A stretch of 64,000 bases of DNA from Toxotes chatareus (Eukaryota; Chordata; Actinopteri; Toxotidae), in contig CM028888.1 of assembly GCA_016801885.1 (NCBI GenBank), positions 5,936,501-6,000,500 on the forward strand. The letters run 5' to 3'. Below the pieces are notes generated by a model. It ran no database searches, had not been told where the DNA came from, and saw only the letters and a program-made list of their open reading frames with translations. Each line of letters starts with the position of its first letter. The stretch's first letter is position 1. Of this stretch, positions 24,334-37,684 are shown piece by piece. A program made the translations under genes and the position numbers.

Positions 24334-24540
24334 AGTAGGTTCCCGGATGTCCGACGCTTGTCTAGAAGGGAAGTTTTCAGGCCTACAGGTTGCCGTGCAA
24401 ACTAATCAGCTGTTTCCTCTGAGCGGTTTCTTTGTCCAATAACGTGCGCGAACGCAATGGCTGACGGTGGACGTCGTGCGTCAGGAGTCCATTCACGGGA
24501 TTTACCTGGGCTCCACTCTATAAGCAGCTGGATTAAACTT
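24334..24540 (-). promoter_or_regulatory. ccna1: ccna1 promoter and candidate noncoding first exon
   Basis: A CpG-rich patch with a strong minus-strand donor, CCTACT|GTAAGTCG, exon side ending at 24334, which could join the acceptor in front of the ATG at 23447. Upstream are an inverted CCAAT box (ATTGG on the minus strand, CCAAT near 24436) and many CpGs (GTGCGCGAACGC, GGACGTCGTGCGTC with a CRE-like GACGTC). No TATA box is seen. The assignment is by position and composition. Confidence 0.45.
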
Positions 24541-27500
24541 CATATCAGGTGTCCGACCTCGTCATGGAATGGAAATTTCTCATACTTTAGGTTTATGTTA
24601 CTATACAGTTAAAGAAACAGTTAAAGAAATGTTTGAATTATTCCAACAGGAAACATGTAAACATTCATTCTGCTGTGCTTGAGCCACCTGTATACAGTAT
24701 GTGTGGGGTGTTTCAAAAACAGCACAGAAACCTCAAGATTTTTAGGTGTGGTGCTGGACAGTATGTCCCTTTAGAAACTCTGATCTGAAGAAAGCTTTTG
24801 TCTGCATGTCATGAAAAGACGTATAGGCTGTTGGTAAGTTGTTGGGGCGAGAATGACAGTGTCACACCTAGGTGCTGACAGCATGGGCTTTGGTTTTGAA
24901 AACAAAAAGTAGAAGTGCTCGGTAGGTTATAAGGCCATGGGCTGATCCAGTGTTAGTGATGACATTGCATGGTGACAATACTGAGTAAACTTCCTGTGGC
25001 TTGTTGCATAAAACCGTGTGGCAACAAAGCCCTAATACAGAAAGTAAACACCATAGCCTGTAGCCTGGCATACACTATTTAGTAGAATCTATTGGTTAAA
25101 TCAAACACATACATCTGCTCACTATGCCTAAATGATCAAAAAATATAGCTTAAAGTCATATTATATGTATGATCATATAATATACAGTATTACAACATCA
25201 CAGGGCATGTCAGAAGCAGTGTCAAAGACAGGCAAAATTACTTTTTAAAGGACAATAAATATAAAATTGCTTTGTGAGAAAGATGAGCAGCAGTGAAAGT
25301 GAAGTTTCTTGGATTTTTAGTCTCTCACGCCTCCTCTGGTTCTCCTCAAAATCTTTCAACATGTCTTATATCTCCAAAAAAAAAATATTATTTAAGCAAA
25401 CAGCTGCTTATTTTGCAGAATACCATTCTGTATCTGTGTCTTATGAAGTCACTATTTGTCTCAGCAGTGCTGACTCATGTTTCTCATAGATTTCACCGGT
25501 AGTGTGCTCATAAATCTGTTGCTGCTGAATAAATGCCTTCCTGTCAGCTTTGTCCTGTGCTGGGGCTTAAATGGTGTCCTGCATTATTTACTCTCATGTC
25601 ACTGGTGTTGCCTTTGTTGTTGCTGTTGCTGATGCAGTTTGGTTGCATCCCACAATGGAGGAGTGGCAAATGATCCAAAAATAGCTTCAGACAACACAGG
25701 AACACATTCCACTGCAAAGATCGACAGCAGATAACACACACACACACACACACACATCCAGTCGTCCTTCTTGTGCACCAGTGTTACACACAGTGGTTCT
25801 GACCTCACCTGCAATATCGATGTATGGGTCCTGCCAGAGCCTTTGTGTGTGTTTCTTCTGTTTCCTACAGGCTCCGTTAACAAACAGTAGTTGCAAACTG
25901 TAAGTTGTTGTACTGTGGCGATGTGCCCTACATAGACAGTACCTGGAGAAAAAAGATTTGCACAGTCCAATAAAAACAATGCAAAACAGACAAGACATTA
26001 AAGGATGATAAAAACAGACACTGATAATAACAGCAAAGAAAAAAAAAGTCAGTATAGAAAAATAAATAAGTAACCTGCTGACAGCCTGCAAGTTCTTCAT
26101 TGTCCATTAGATGGCAGGCTTTCTCTTCAGTGATAACAGCCTGATGTGGGGTTTTGCTTTTTTTCATCAGCAGTAAAGTCAAGCAGACTTTTGACATGTT
26201 GTCATGTCAAATAAACATTTTAGAGCTTGTCAGATTATGTAATCACACACACACAGTCTAACCTTGAGGCAACAACCCCAATAAATAAAATAACAGGAAT
26301 AAGTCTGGATAAATTTATAACTTATCATGTGACTTTGTGACCCTGTTATATCCAATTCTACAAATTATCGCAGAACCTTTGCTCAGCCAAACCCCTCAGG
26401 GATGGAGATGGTGCAAAGTGGTGAAATATTCAGCTGATTAAAACATCAAAGTGACTCTTACTCCAACTTAAATATGAATCTTTCTTTGACTGCAAACCAT
26501 GTGGATGTTTAGATGCCAATTATCTGAGATTATTATTATCATTTAGTCACAGCAAGAACTACAGGAGGTATACCAGAAGAGGCAGGTATAGGACCATGGG
26601 GGGGATCCAGGGGCATTAACTGCAGTCCTGTCATGCTGCTGCTTCTGCTAAGCAGCTCCAGTGGAGCAGCGGGGGATTAAGGATTCCAATTTACAACCTT
26701 TTGGTCACAAGCCTGCTTCTTGAACCTTCTGCCAACCATCACTCCTAATACTTTCCTGCCTGATGTATTTGTTGGAAGGCTCCTTAACATGTTTTTTTTT
26801 AATGGTGTATTTACACATTCACTCTCCTCCTTCAACCAGAATAGTATGTTAAAAGTCAAATTTTTTATTGGTCTAATTTGACTCGATTTTAGTTCTATGC
26901 AAATATGTTGACACCATACAATTATCTTTGAAAAACTAATTTGAAGAGCTGTCTACATTAAGGTATATTTTTTTTCCCGCAAAGAGCTTATAATCATGCT
27001 GGAGCCCATATATTACTCCCCAGAGGAGGTTTGGCTGAAAGGAATAAAACTTTGATGTGCTAGGTCCATAACATTTTTGCTGGACTAAAACATAACACGT
27101 ATGTTTTGAGAGTCATGTTTTATGATTTGAATGTGACCTGTCATGTCACAACAGACAGAATATCACAGTCATGTATTTCCTTCTCTTACGTCAGAGACTT
27201 GATTGAAACTAGCTCCATGATTCTGTTGGCACTCATTGAATTCATTTAAAGTTGTAATGATAATGGCACCATCCTACAACTCCATCAACAATGTAGTAAT
27301 AAAATGTAACTCTAAGAGGATGATTCTGTGGTAAAACCGTGGGCTCCAAGACCTATTGAATACAGAACGCCGCTGCAATAATACATCTCCCAGGCCAATG
27401 CCAAATCTACACATGGACAATGTATTTTTAATGACATGCAAGACAATATTACCTGAAATAGGACCAGTTTTGGTATTACAGGGCAAACATCACGACTCAG

Positions 27501-30500
27501 TAGCCTTTTTTATTTGAACTGAAGTAAAGTTTTACAAGATTACATGTACTGTTATGCAGATAGAACATTATAAACTCAAAAATAATGAAGTCATTTTTTT
27601 TTCCCTACTGAATCTTTTTCTTGCTGTTCTTCAGGTGTGTAGAGCACATTTTCACAACCATGTGCAGTTTTTCATCATTTGTGTGAAATTTCACAGTTTG
27701 TGGAGCTGAAATGTATATCAATAACCAGTTGCCCCAAGTGCCAAGGCTGAGAGAAACAAATACAAAAAAAGAATGGAAAAAAAAAAGGTGAAGGTTCGGT
27801 GTGTAATTTTCTGTCTGACAGATAAGATGCAATGGAACTTTGTTCTCCTACAGAACTGATGAAATATCCTCACCTATTTGGTCCAGTAGAGATGGGGGAT
27901 ATGGTGTCCTGCTGTGGCTGTTTTCTCCTCTCAAACTAAAATCGATATCTGTTCACATTGTGCAGAGAGGCAAGGACTGAGTCATGGACACACATTCATA
28001 CTTACACACAACACGCAAACATGGCACCTGCCCGGGGAAACAGAGTCTCTTTGTCTTCCTCTGTCTTTTATTTATCCCTCTCCCTCATTTCCGTTCAGTC
28101 CCTAAGCAGATGCAGATTGCTTATGACAGATAGCATTGGGCTGGTGCCATTTCATTAGAATGATGTATTGGTGGTGACAGACTTGGGGCAGATGGGCTGG
28201 GGGTTTGAGCATCACCTCTAAAATACTGTACCATCCAGGAGTATTCTCCCAACTGAGGATGGACATATCTCATCTCTAAGCAGCACCTTCATCTACTGGT
28301 GTTACCCTTGTTGGGAGAGATCACAGGTGAGATTGTCTCAGAAATCTTGAAAAATGTTCCATCAGTTATAGTTAAAAAAAAAAAAAAAAAAAGCAGAAAA
28401 GGTGAAACATGCTGCTTACCTGGAGGATCAAGAGGCAAAAAGGAAACTTGATATGCTGAGATCTGTCCTTACTGAACAAGCCTTTTTCCCATCAGCTTTA
28501 GCAAGAAGAGAAGTGGATTAACTTATCATGATTGGATCCAAATTTCAGAATCATGGTCAAATGAGTCTCTTAAGTGGCACTATTTTAATATATTTGGTTA
28601 CTGATGGCGCGTTTGGATGCTGGGAGAGGCACTGTGATGCCCTCTGATGCATCACCTTATTCCCAGTTATCTCTTTCTCTATTCAGTCTCTGCCATTTTC
28701 CCCTGCAATCCTCTGCTCCCCATCCCTCCACTGACATGGCACCTGAAAGAAAGAGTGAGTAATCATCCAGCCAGGTTAGTAAATGACTTGGGAAAACACA
28801 ACATCATGAGAGCTCACAGCTTTCACAACGCATCAGACTGCACTTCTATAATTGGCTGATTGCAACTTCTATTGGCAGCTCAGGAACCTTCTGTTCCCAT
28901 GTGGAGCCTATTGTATGTTGATTGATATCTCTGTAGTCTGCCCCCTTTCTCCATCAGTCATGTGCTGTAACCTGTGTGTGTGTGTAGGCTTGACGAAACA
29001 ACGCCTAAACACCCCACTGAAAAGATTTAAAACTCTTCAGGTGTTTTGTTACAATTATAAACACTGCAACAAAGGTGGTTCATGTTCGATTAAAGGCCAA
29101 TTAGCAGCATTTATTGGCTCTAAAACACAGCTGGCAACCAGGCACTTTGATATCTTAGTTTTCAAAGCAACACGAGACAACTAAGAGAACTCCAAGAAGA
29201 AAAAATCATCCATGCTAACTGCAAAACTATTTAATATGTGGATGGAAAAAGTCTCAAAACCCCTGACAAACAACAACAAACTGCATCATATATGAGTAGT
29301 CGTGATCACAAGTTAAAAATTACAAACAGGCAATTTATCAGAGACTCTTTGTCTCTTGTCCGAAGGTCAAATGTCTCACTTAGACTTTGTACTAGAATAA
29401 TGCTTTATTTAATGATCCTCATGTGTATCAAAGGACCTTTTGTTGAAGAACATGATGTGGAAATTTGGTGCCAATCTCTTCCATTAAAAGGCTCATCACT
29501 ATAATGAGCCAGGGGCATGAAAGAAAATGAGCTATGAGCGAGGAAGGGACTGTTATGCCAAGACTGAGAGCTCTTGTTGAGTGTTTCTTATGATGGCAGA
29601 ATAATTATGCTTATTATTAACTTTTTTTAATTGATTATTTTATTTTAATTATTATTAAATTGGGACACCACAACACACAGACTGTTTAACCAATCTGTAA
29701 CCAGAGGGCGACATTTTGTGGAATATCAGAGTATGTTGCATTAATGCTACAAACCTTTGATTAAAGTTTAATTGTTTACTTTTTTGGGAGCTAGTGATTA
29801 ACTATTCACAGAGATCAGAGAGGAAGACAGTGAGAAAGACATAAACTGACTCAGTAATTACACTGAAAGACAAAGTGTTGCGTTGTAACGTTTGTCCTTG
29901 TCTCCCCCATACCTGCTGTGGCTAACTTGTGCATCAAATATCTCCCTGTCTCTCCCTGCCTGAGCCATGGAACTTATGAATTATGAATGTCTGAAGAGTA
30001 GGGTCTTTTTTTTATTTGTAATTTAAGGGCCTCAAATCTTTTGGTGCACTAAATTATTCATATATTCAAATGAATCTGACTTTGAGGACATTTTCCTTTC
30101 TTCTCCTCTTTCATGAATTTAGAGTGTATCCGTCAGAGGGATCGGGCAAAATTGCCAAGACTATTAGGGGTAAAGGTTTTAGCAGAACAGTGTTTTCAAA
30201 AGGTTTCAGTTCACTTTGGGGTTTCTTGCTCAGACATCTGTTTTTGTACACTGGGTCCTGCCGTTTTTGTGTCTCTACTCATGGGGGATGTTTTTGAGAC
30301 AGTGCTGATATTGCATTGCCATCTCTCTCATTGTTATTCTGGACAAGTACTCGCCTGTCAGGCTGCTGTCCTGTGTGTCAATGTGTGAGTGTGTCACTGT
30401 TATGCTTCAGTATGTTCCCTTTGCTCCATGCCCTCCGATCTGTGGAGATAATTTTGATTGGCACAACACTGCATTGAGACGAAAAGCCGGAGTGCGGTGC

Positions 30501-31186
30501 ATATTTATTGGCTGATGTCTCATCTTCAAAATTTTCGAATATGGAACTAAAAATCACACATAATTCTGAGCAGTATTTTGGAGACATGGACAAAATATAT
30601 TATACACTAAGTGTCTCTTCAAGATTAGGGATGCAAAGACACTTTGTCCTGCAATAAGGAGAATACAAGTGAAACTGTCTGCTTCCCTGTGCTCATCAAA
30701 GTCTTAAATCTAGCTTTTATGAGCCTCTCTCAGTAGGGTGCTTTGCAAATTGGTTCAGATTACCAGAGAGATGTAAAGCCTATCTGGTACTGCATCTAAA
30801 ATACACTGAACTTCTAACATATTTGTAACTAATATCTTGACACTTTCCTGTCTGGTATCTCAGAGTTTAAAGATGTTCCCACAAGCTTAGCAGAATGAGC
30901 TTGTCAAAATCCTCAAACACGCACATACATTTTTGCCTAAAATAGTCCCCAAATGTAGTTGCATTCCCCTTGCTGCAGCATGTCTCTGCCTCATTAACAT
31001 GCAGTGCAGAGACTGGTGTCCTCACAAGGGCAGCGCTAGGATGGCACGGAGTCAGAACAGGCTGGGATATCAGGGAATGACACGGAATCAGTGGCCACTT
31101 CTTCGCCTTCCAGGATTAGTGACAAAAGCCTGCTGAGGCCAAAGCTCTTATCTCCATCCCTCAGTCCTCCCTTGCATACATACACA
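24541..31186. other. Gene-poor intergenic region, part 1
   Basis: No exon or known RNA gene could be supported. It contains a (CA) run at about 25736-25756, a poly(A) run at 28374-28392 and scattered AT-rich tracts. In mammals RFXAP and SMAD9 follow CCNA1 and SERTM1; I see neither here. Confidence 0.5.
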
Positions 31187-31188
31187 TA

Positions 31189-32207
31189 CAGCGCATTCAG
31201 AAAGTATTCAGACCCCTTCTCTTCTTTCACGTTTCATTGTGCCATGCCTTGTGCTAAAATTGTTTAAATTGTTTTTTTTTCCCTTCATCAATTTACACTC
31301 AACACCCCATAATGACAAAGCAAGAACAGAATGTTGCGCATTAAAAGGGAAAACTGAAATATCACATTGAGCCTTCACTCAGTACTTAAAGGAAGCACCT
31401 TTGACAGCGATTACAGCCTCAAGTCTTCTTGGGTATGACGCGACAAGCTTTGCACATCTGGATTTGGGGATTTTCTGCTATTCTTCTCTGCAGATCCTCT
31501 GGCCACTCTGCCATAAAGCCCAAATTGATGGAGTGCTGTAGTGATAGTTGTTCTTCTCCACACGGGATATCTGGTGCTCAACCAGAGTGGTTCTTGGTCA
31601 CCTGTTCTAGCAAGGCCCTTCTAACCCAATTACTGGGTTTGACTGGGCAGCCAGCTCTAGAAAATATCCTGGTTGTTCCAAACTTCTTCCATTTATGAAT
31701 TATGGAGGCCACTGTGCTCTTGGGAACCTTCAATAAAGCAGAATTTTTTTGTAGTCTTCCTCAAATCTGTAATTCAACACAGTCCTGTCACTGAGCTTCA
31801 CAGGCAGTTCCTCAGACCTCACGGCTCGGGTTTTGCTCTGATATGCACTGTCAGCTGTTAGCTCTTATGTAAACAGGTATGTGCCTTTGAAATTCACGTT
31901 CTACCAGGTGAATTTACCACAGGTGGACTCCAATCATGGTGTAAAAACATCTCAGGGACACTCAAGAGAGACGGGAGGCACCTCAGCCAAATTTCAAGCG
32001 TCACAGCAAAGGGTCTGAATATTAATGTTAATATGATATTTCAGTTTTTCCTTTTTAGTACATTTGCAAAATATTCTTAAATTCTTGTTTGTTTTATTTT
32101 TGCTTTGTCATTATGGGTTACTGATGAGGGAAAAAATGAATTTAAAAGGCTGCAACATAAAACGTGAAAAGGGTGAAGAAGGGTATGAATACTTTCTGAA
32201 TGCACTA
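31189..32207. mobile_element. Non-autonomous Tc1/mariner-like element with long inverted repeats
   Basis: The left end reads CAGCGCATTCAGAAAGTATT and the right end, reversed, TAGTGCATTCAGAAAGTATT; both are flanked by TA (31187-31188 and 32208-32209). The inverted repeats extend about 190 bp: both arms share CACGTTT, CCATAATGACAAAGCAA and AAACTGAAATATCA. The inner part includes the familiar fish repeat text GATTACAGCCTCAAGTCTTC. There is no intact transposase frame, so it can only have been mobilised in trans. The TA target duplication and long arms fit the Tc1 superfamily. Confidence 0.8.
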
Positions 32208-33029
32208 TACATACACAGGCAACATAAAAGCACACAAGAACACTGGAGCTTTTACAGACACAAGCACATGTACTCATCCAGCCCTAATTAGCTTTTGCCA
32301 AACATGTTCCCTCAAGGAATTTGTGTGTGTATACCGATTCCCTGCCATAGGTTTAAAAATGATCTTGAAGTGTGTGAATAGTAGAACAGAGGTCAGGGGA
32401 AATAATTATTAAAATAATTAAATTACGTGCAATGTTCCCTTGCTCTGTCCTTGGTTTCTCCCTCAGCGCTGTCTGCACCAGTGAAACTGCCTACAGCGTC
32501 TCATTAAAATATTTATCAACATTTTTTTTTCTTTTGGGTGGTTCAGATTAAGAAAATATTCACAAACAGATATATGCTCATCAAATGAATCCCAGACCTC
32601 TTCACATATCTATCAAACTTCTGTCTGAAGTACAAGTGAATACCAACCATGTGATGTTAGCGAATGCTGGATTTGGATGTGAAATAAAGTCATCTTCCTC
32701 TTATCTCTACCCTCTCTGTTCTCCACTGCTGCTATACCCCTCTGGTGCCTGTGTCAGCGGGCAGATGGCAAAAGACAGAGGCATCTGTGGAGGAGGAGGT
32801 GCCTTTTCCCCTTCACAGAGCAAGGACAGGTGTCATCTGCCACAAAATTAACACTTTCATGAATACCATTAAGGTGCTAACAAGCTCATAAATGAGATTC
32901 AGAGTCACGCACAAAATTAATTTTAGATCCGAAGAGAGTGAACCTTATTTGAAGTGTTTAATTCCAAAATTAGTTATCTACTCTTTGAATCATTTTTACC
33001 ATCAAAGTAGAGCACTTTAAACAGTTGCT

Positions 33030-33340
33030 TCATCCAAACGACCACAGATATTTTGTCCAATACTTTGGTAAATGATCAAATACCTGCAAAGCTACATCAT
33101 ATTTTCATCAGCCTCAGCTGTACTTTGTTCGGTTTATTGCTAATTAGCACATGTTAGCGTGCTAACATACTAAACTAAGATGGTGAACATGGTAAGTAGT
33201 ATGTCAGCATGCTAAATATCAACACACTAATATCGTCACTGACAGCATGTTAGCATACTGACACTGATGTTAGTCTTCAGTTTAAAGCTCCACTGTGTGA
33301 GAGCAGCTTCACAGAGCCACTAGTCTTGTTTGAATATAAT
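33030..33340. repeat. Common percomorph dispersed repeat (GCTAACATGCTAA type)
   Basis: The segment carries, in order, CCACAGATATTTTGTCCAAT, AAATACCTGCAAAGCTA, CATCAGCCTCAGCTGTACTT, GCTAATTAGCACATGTTAGC, AAGATGGTGAACATGGTAA and TTCACAGAGCCACTAGTCTT. I recognise this as a degraded copy of a very common repeat in introns and spacers of perch-like fishes. It is built of short palindromic GTTAGC/GCTAAC units. Its class is uncertain (non-autonomous DNA element likely). Confidence 0.6.
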
Positions 33341-36300
33341 CGGTGCTGCCAGCACCACAAACAATTCCACCTCCACTGCATTGGGGTGGAGGAAGAAACT
33401 GCAGATGCATATTTCAAAATCTGCCCAAATAAATTCAATACTATCTGCATGGCTTGATATCTCTAGAGGTGAATGAGATTATTTTTTTAATTATTCTTAT
33501 TTTATTTGGGTGAAGTGACCCTTTAATAATGAGACATTATGCTCAGTCATTCTCTGGTTTTTTGCTCACAGACAATAAACATTCTTCATTCCCCCCAAAA
33601 TACGTGGAAAGCATTTTGGAAAAATTACATCGTCTCATAAGCAATTTGTTTTAGCATATGTTCATTTTTGAATCCTATTTGTGCACTTTTACAGATGTGC
33701 TCAGCTGCAGTTAAAAGAAATACTGTTTAGAAAGGCGATCTGAGTGAGAGAAAGAAAGGGAAGTGAAAACAAAAGATAAGAGATTTAAGATGAAGAGAGG
33801 CATGGAGAGCAGTGCTGGGAGAATACCAAGTGTTAAAAATTGTTTTTTTTTTTCTCTTCTCTGGCCTCTCTTTTTTCAATCATTTACCGGTTTGGGGTCT
33901 CATCTGAGCAGTTCAGTCTGCAAGTACGTCGTCAGTATGTTATTCCTCACCACTGGATACTGTCTACTGACGCAGTTTGCTGAGAGCAGAGAGTGAAGCT
34001 CTATCCCTCACACAAACACTAGACAGATGAGAACTGAAACAAAGGCTTGATTGGGCGTGTGGGAGGGTGTGCATGTAATGACAAATACTGATTTATTGGT
34101 CAATTTATCAAACCATTTATCTGACTGTTGAAATTTGTCTTCCCACTCCGACAAATCATCGAACGGCTTAGCCGTGAGGAATATTTCCTCAATGAAAATG
34201 AGAATACAAAAAGACAGAAAAGAACAGATCTGACTGTTGATGTGATCATTATTGAAAGGTGATGAGCAGCAGAGAGAAAAGTGGGAGGGTGGAGACAGAG
34301 GGAGTCACAGAGAGAGGGGATGGGATTAGCGTGAGCACTGCTCCCTCTCTTCTTTCCTCTTCACCACTTCTCGAGTATAAAAAAACATCACTATCATTCA
34401 TTAGTTACAGCCTCTCAGTTACAGGCCTTGTGTTTGCATGTTCCCTTTTGAATGTGAGCCCACAGAGACGCTCCACATCTGACACTGTCTCCTCCAGCTG
34501 TAGCGCCTGTGTGGAGTGTGTGTGGGGGTCACACTGAATGACAGGAAGAGACAGAGAGGGAGAGAGAGCGGACAGGCTCATAAAGAACATCTCTGGGGCA
34601 ACAGATCTGGTTTGCTCGGCTGAAAGACCAAACACAACGGGATGGATTTCTGCACGACGTGAACAGGAGCGAGGGAAAGCTCCCTCACACATTAAAAAGG
34701 TCTGTAACTATTCCTTTTTTCAACTATTTCATGTAGCGGCTGATGCTTCAGGTAGCCTTTTAAGAAATGTTTGCAAATTGTTTTTAAGAGTGAGACAGAG
34801 TGGAGATGGGCATTATTCACCTCAAATTTATCAGTCTCTTTTCAGTAGCCATAAACTTTCTTCAGTGATTTATTACCGCCTGCAGAGCAGTAATGAGAAA
34901 TCAAAGGAAGGAGAGTGATGGAAAGGGAGACATAGAGTAAATGGGGAGATGAAATAGTAAAACAAATGAAGGAAAAGATATAAATATTCCAAGATACTTG
35001 TCAGCATTTGAGTTGCAGCATCTAGTAAACAAGGTTAATGCCAACGGTAGGGAGGAAGAATTCATGTATACTTTCATTCAACTTAGGAGCGGGCTTCCAA
35101 TGTGGCAGTTGAGAAAAGAGGGAAGGAGTGAGTGATGAGTGGAGCAATTGTACCCCCAGATTGCGAGAAAAAGAAAGACGGCATAAAAAAAGTCTCCTTT
35201 CAGGGGAACGAGAACAAGAGCAGGATTTGTTTGTGCTTAAAATGATGAGTGACTCACCCCCCGTTCAACAGAATAAGCACAGAGTGAAAACGCGCTACAC
35301 ACAGACACTGACACAGAGTCAGTAGCAAATTTATTGACAACTGCACTCTTAAGTATCAGGAGTAATTAACAGATATGAGAAGGAGGTGTAAAAATACACT
35401 TCACCACAGGGATGAACTGAGAGGCACAGACAAAAACACTCAAACATCAAAGCAAAAGAGCTCATTATCTACTCTGGCCACTGACCAAAAAAAAAAAAAA
35501 AAAAAAAACCCAATACTTCCTCTTCATAATGACCACTGTTTCTCATTGTGTGCTCTGGTTTTAACTCATCACCTTCTTGTCAGTTACAATAAGCCTTTTG
35601 CAGTATCTCTGAGATCTCATTCCAATTTTGGCCTTTTGAAATCCTTACTTTCATGCTCTGAATATCTGAGAGAATCAGATAACAGCTGAACAGTGGTGCT
35701 CGACCCCTGGTGCAGCTTCGAGTGCACTCAGGTGTGCAGCTGTGACATTTTGTCATTCAAACGTAACACAATGGATAAAAACATTTGTTAATTGTTATTT
35801 TAGACTAATTGAAATTCCACCCCTTCTTAAATTTAGACACTTGTCTGCTATTCATTGGCTTACATTGCATGTATTGATATAGTACAGTGTTTTAAGGGAA
35901 AAGAGAAAAAGGTGGTTTAAAAAAAAAAAGTATGAGAATGGCTGAGAACGTCTGACAAATATTCAAACAGCACCTTCTTCATACTTTCATCCTTCCTGCA
36001 TATCTCTGACCCCTATGAGGGTTATCTGAAGTATTTGGGTCTGCAGAGGCGATTTGGAATTCATGTGGTTAAGCCTAAAGTCTGTTTTCAGCTGATCTGG
36101 CTCAGAATATGAGATATTTAAAATGTTTGAAATTCAGGCTACTTTTATCACCTGGCTCTCTGCTGTTTGAGGTGAAATTGTGCGTGCGTGCATATATTTA
36201 CAGTATGTGTGAAAACCTTTGGTATTTTTACATAAGGGCATGCGTGTGCATGTGAATGAATATCCCTGTTATTTCTGCTATTGCCTCAGCTTGTCTTTGT

Positions 36301-36870
36301 TCATTTAGGCATGTGGTTTGAATACAGTATGAGAAAATATGCCTACACACACACAAACACAAACACACACACACAAAAGAATATGACCCAAATGCCATGA
36401 CATTTTGCCACACATGGATCTTGTCCATTATTCATGAAGTGAAGACTAATACCAGAACTGAACAGACAACAGAATGTCTCTCTCTGGGAAGTCTGGGTTC
36501 TAATGTAATATTTGCATAGGCTGCATGCACGGACTATGAAAATTCCACAGAAAATTCTGCCATCAAACCAGAGCTCAAGGTTTTAAAAAGTTATTCATTT
36601 TATCAATAAAAACATAAAATCAGAATCACGTGAATCTTCTTCTAATTTATTAATATATGTCATAAAATAGGACACCAAGAGTACGGGATATTTATATCGA
36701 CATATTGTGAAGAACATACATGGAACAGTGACAGTGAAAAGATTGTAAGGAAATGATGAGAGAATGAAGGAGGGCGGTGGGTGAGGAACAGATTGAGAAA
36801 GTGGAGCAGAGGAAGCTACACGGCACCGTGTCTCAGGAGGAGTTTGGCTGAACATACTCCACCGGCAAAG
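33341..36870. other. Gene-poor intergenic region, part 2
   Basis: AT-rich sequence with homopolymers (T run at about 33842-33852, A run at about 35488-35507), purine-rich patches near 34260-34320 and 34530-34570 and CA stretches near 36345-36375. I see no supported gene. Confidence 0.5.
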
Positions 36871-36879
36871 GATGAGATT

Positions 36880-37684
36880 GTTTGAGGAGTGATTTGCACA
36901 GATTGCGCAGCTCAAGAAGGAGTTTGATCAAGACAAAAGGGAACTCTGGGAGTCAAGGCTCACTGTCTTTAGATACAGACTTGTGTTGGACTAAATATGC
37001 CCAAGACAAGACAGAGCAAGCTGGAGCAGAGACAGAAGAAAGCTATGGAACTCATGAAATTTGCTCAAAGCAGCCAGGTCTGAAGAGTGTGCAGTGGAGA
37101 TAACCAAGGCCATACCGAATATATTAAACGCTCTTAACAGAGCCGAGAGGGCAATGCTGACATTGAAAATGCTGAAATACATTGAAATACATAAAGTCAT
37201 AGCTGAGAGTGAAAAGGAAGAGCACTTCTGCAAGAAGCCATTGATGAACTCCAGACTTGGGAGGAAACGGGAGAATGAGTAGGCTGAAAGGCAGAACAGC
37301 CTCAAAATATCCAAACTCTACATGGACCTAGGAGCAAGGACCAGCCACTTCTATGTTAAGTTAAAAGAATGACAGAGATGTAAGTCAAGTCAGGCAAATG
37401 CAAGTCAAAGAACCTCAGGCTCTGCTGATGCCCAGTCTCAATGAAGGGCACCTGAAAACCAGTCAAGCCATTGCCCTTTGCTTCTAGGAGGTGTAGCTAC
37501 CAGCAGTCCAACGGAGAAGCCATTTATGCCTTCAAAGGACCTTATCTGCACAGATGGAAGTGTAGACATTTTTCTTCGTGAGATTGAGAATGACAGCAAA
37601 GAGAGCAAGCAGCAGCCATACATTGACTCAATACAACCTTTAAAACTGTGGCAAGCTCAACTTCCAGTATCTGCCCATGTTTAA
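36880..37684 (+). pseudogene. Decayed coding relic of unknown origin
   Basis: One frame (frame 2 of the window) reads as a hydrophilic, helical protein for about 800 bp, broken by a few stops (near 36992, 37050, 37280, 37370, 37439) and perhaps a frameshift near 37000-37060. Readable stretches are QIAQLKKEFDQDKRELWESR, EECAVEITKAIPNILNALNR, AERAMLTLKMLKYIEIHKV, FMPSKDLICTDGSVDIFLRE and ENDSKESKQQPYIDSIQPLK, ending at a TAA near 37684. I do not recognise the family. No introns are apparent, so a processed pseudogene or old transposon protein are both possible. Low-complexity chance coding is the alternative. Confidence 0.35.
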
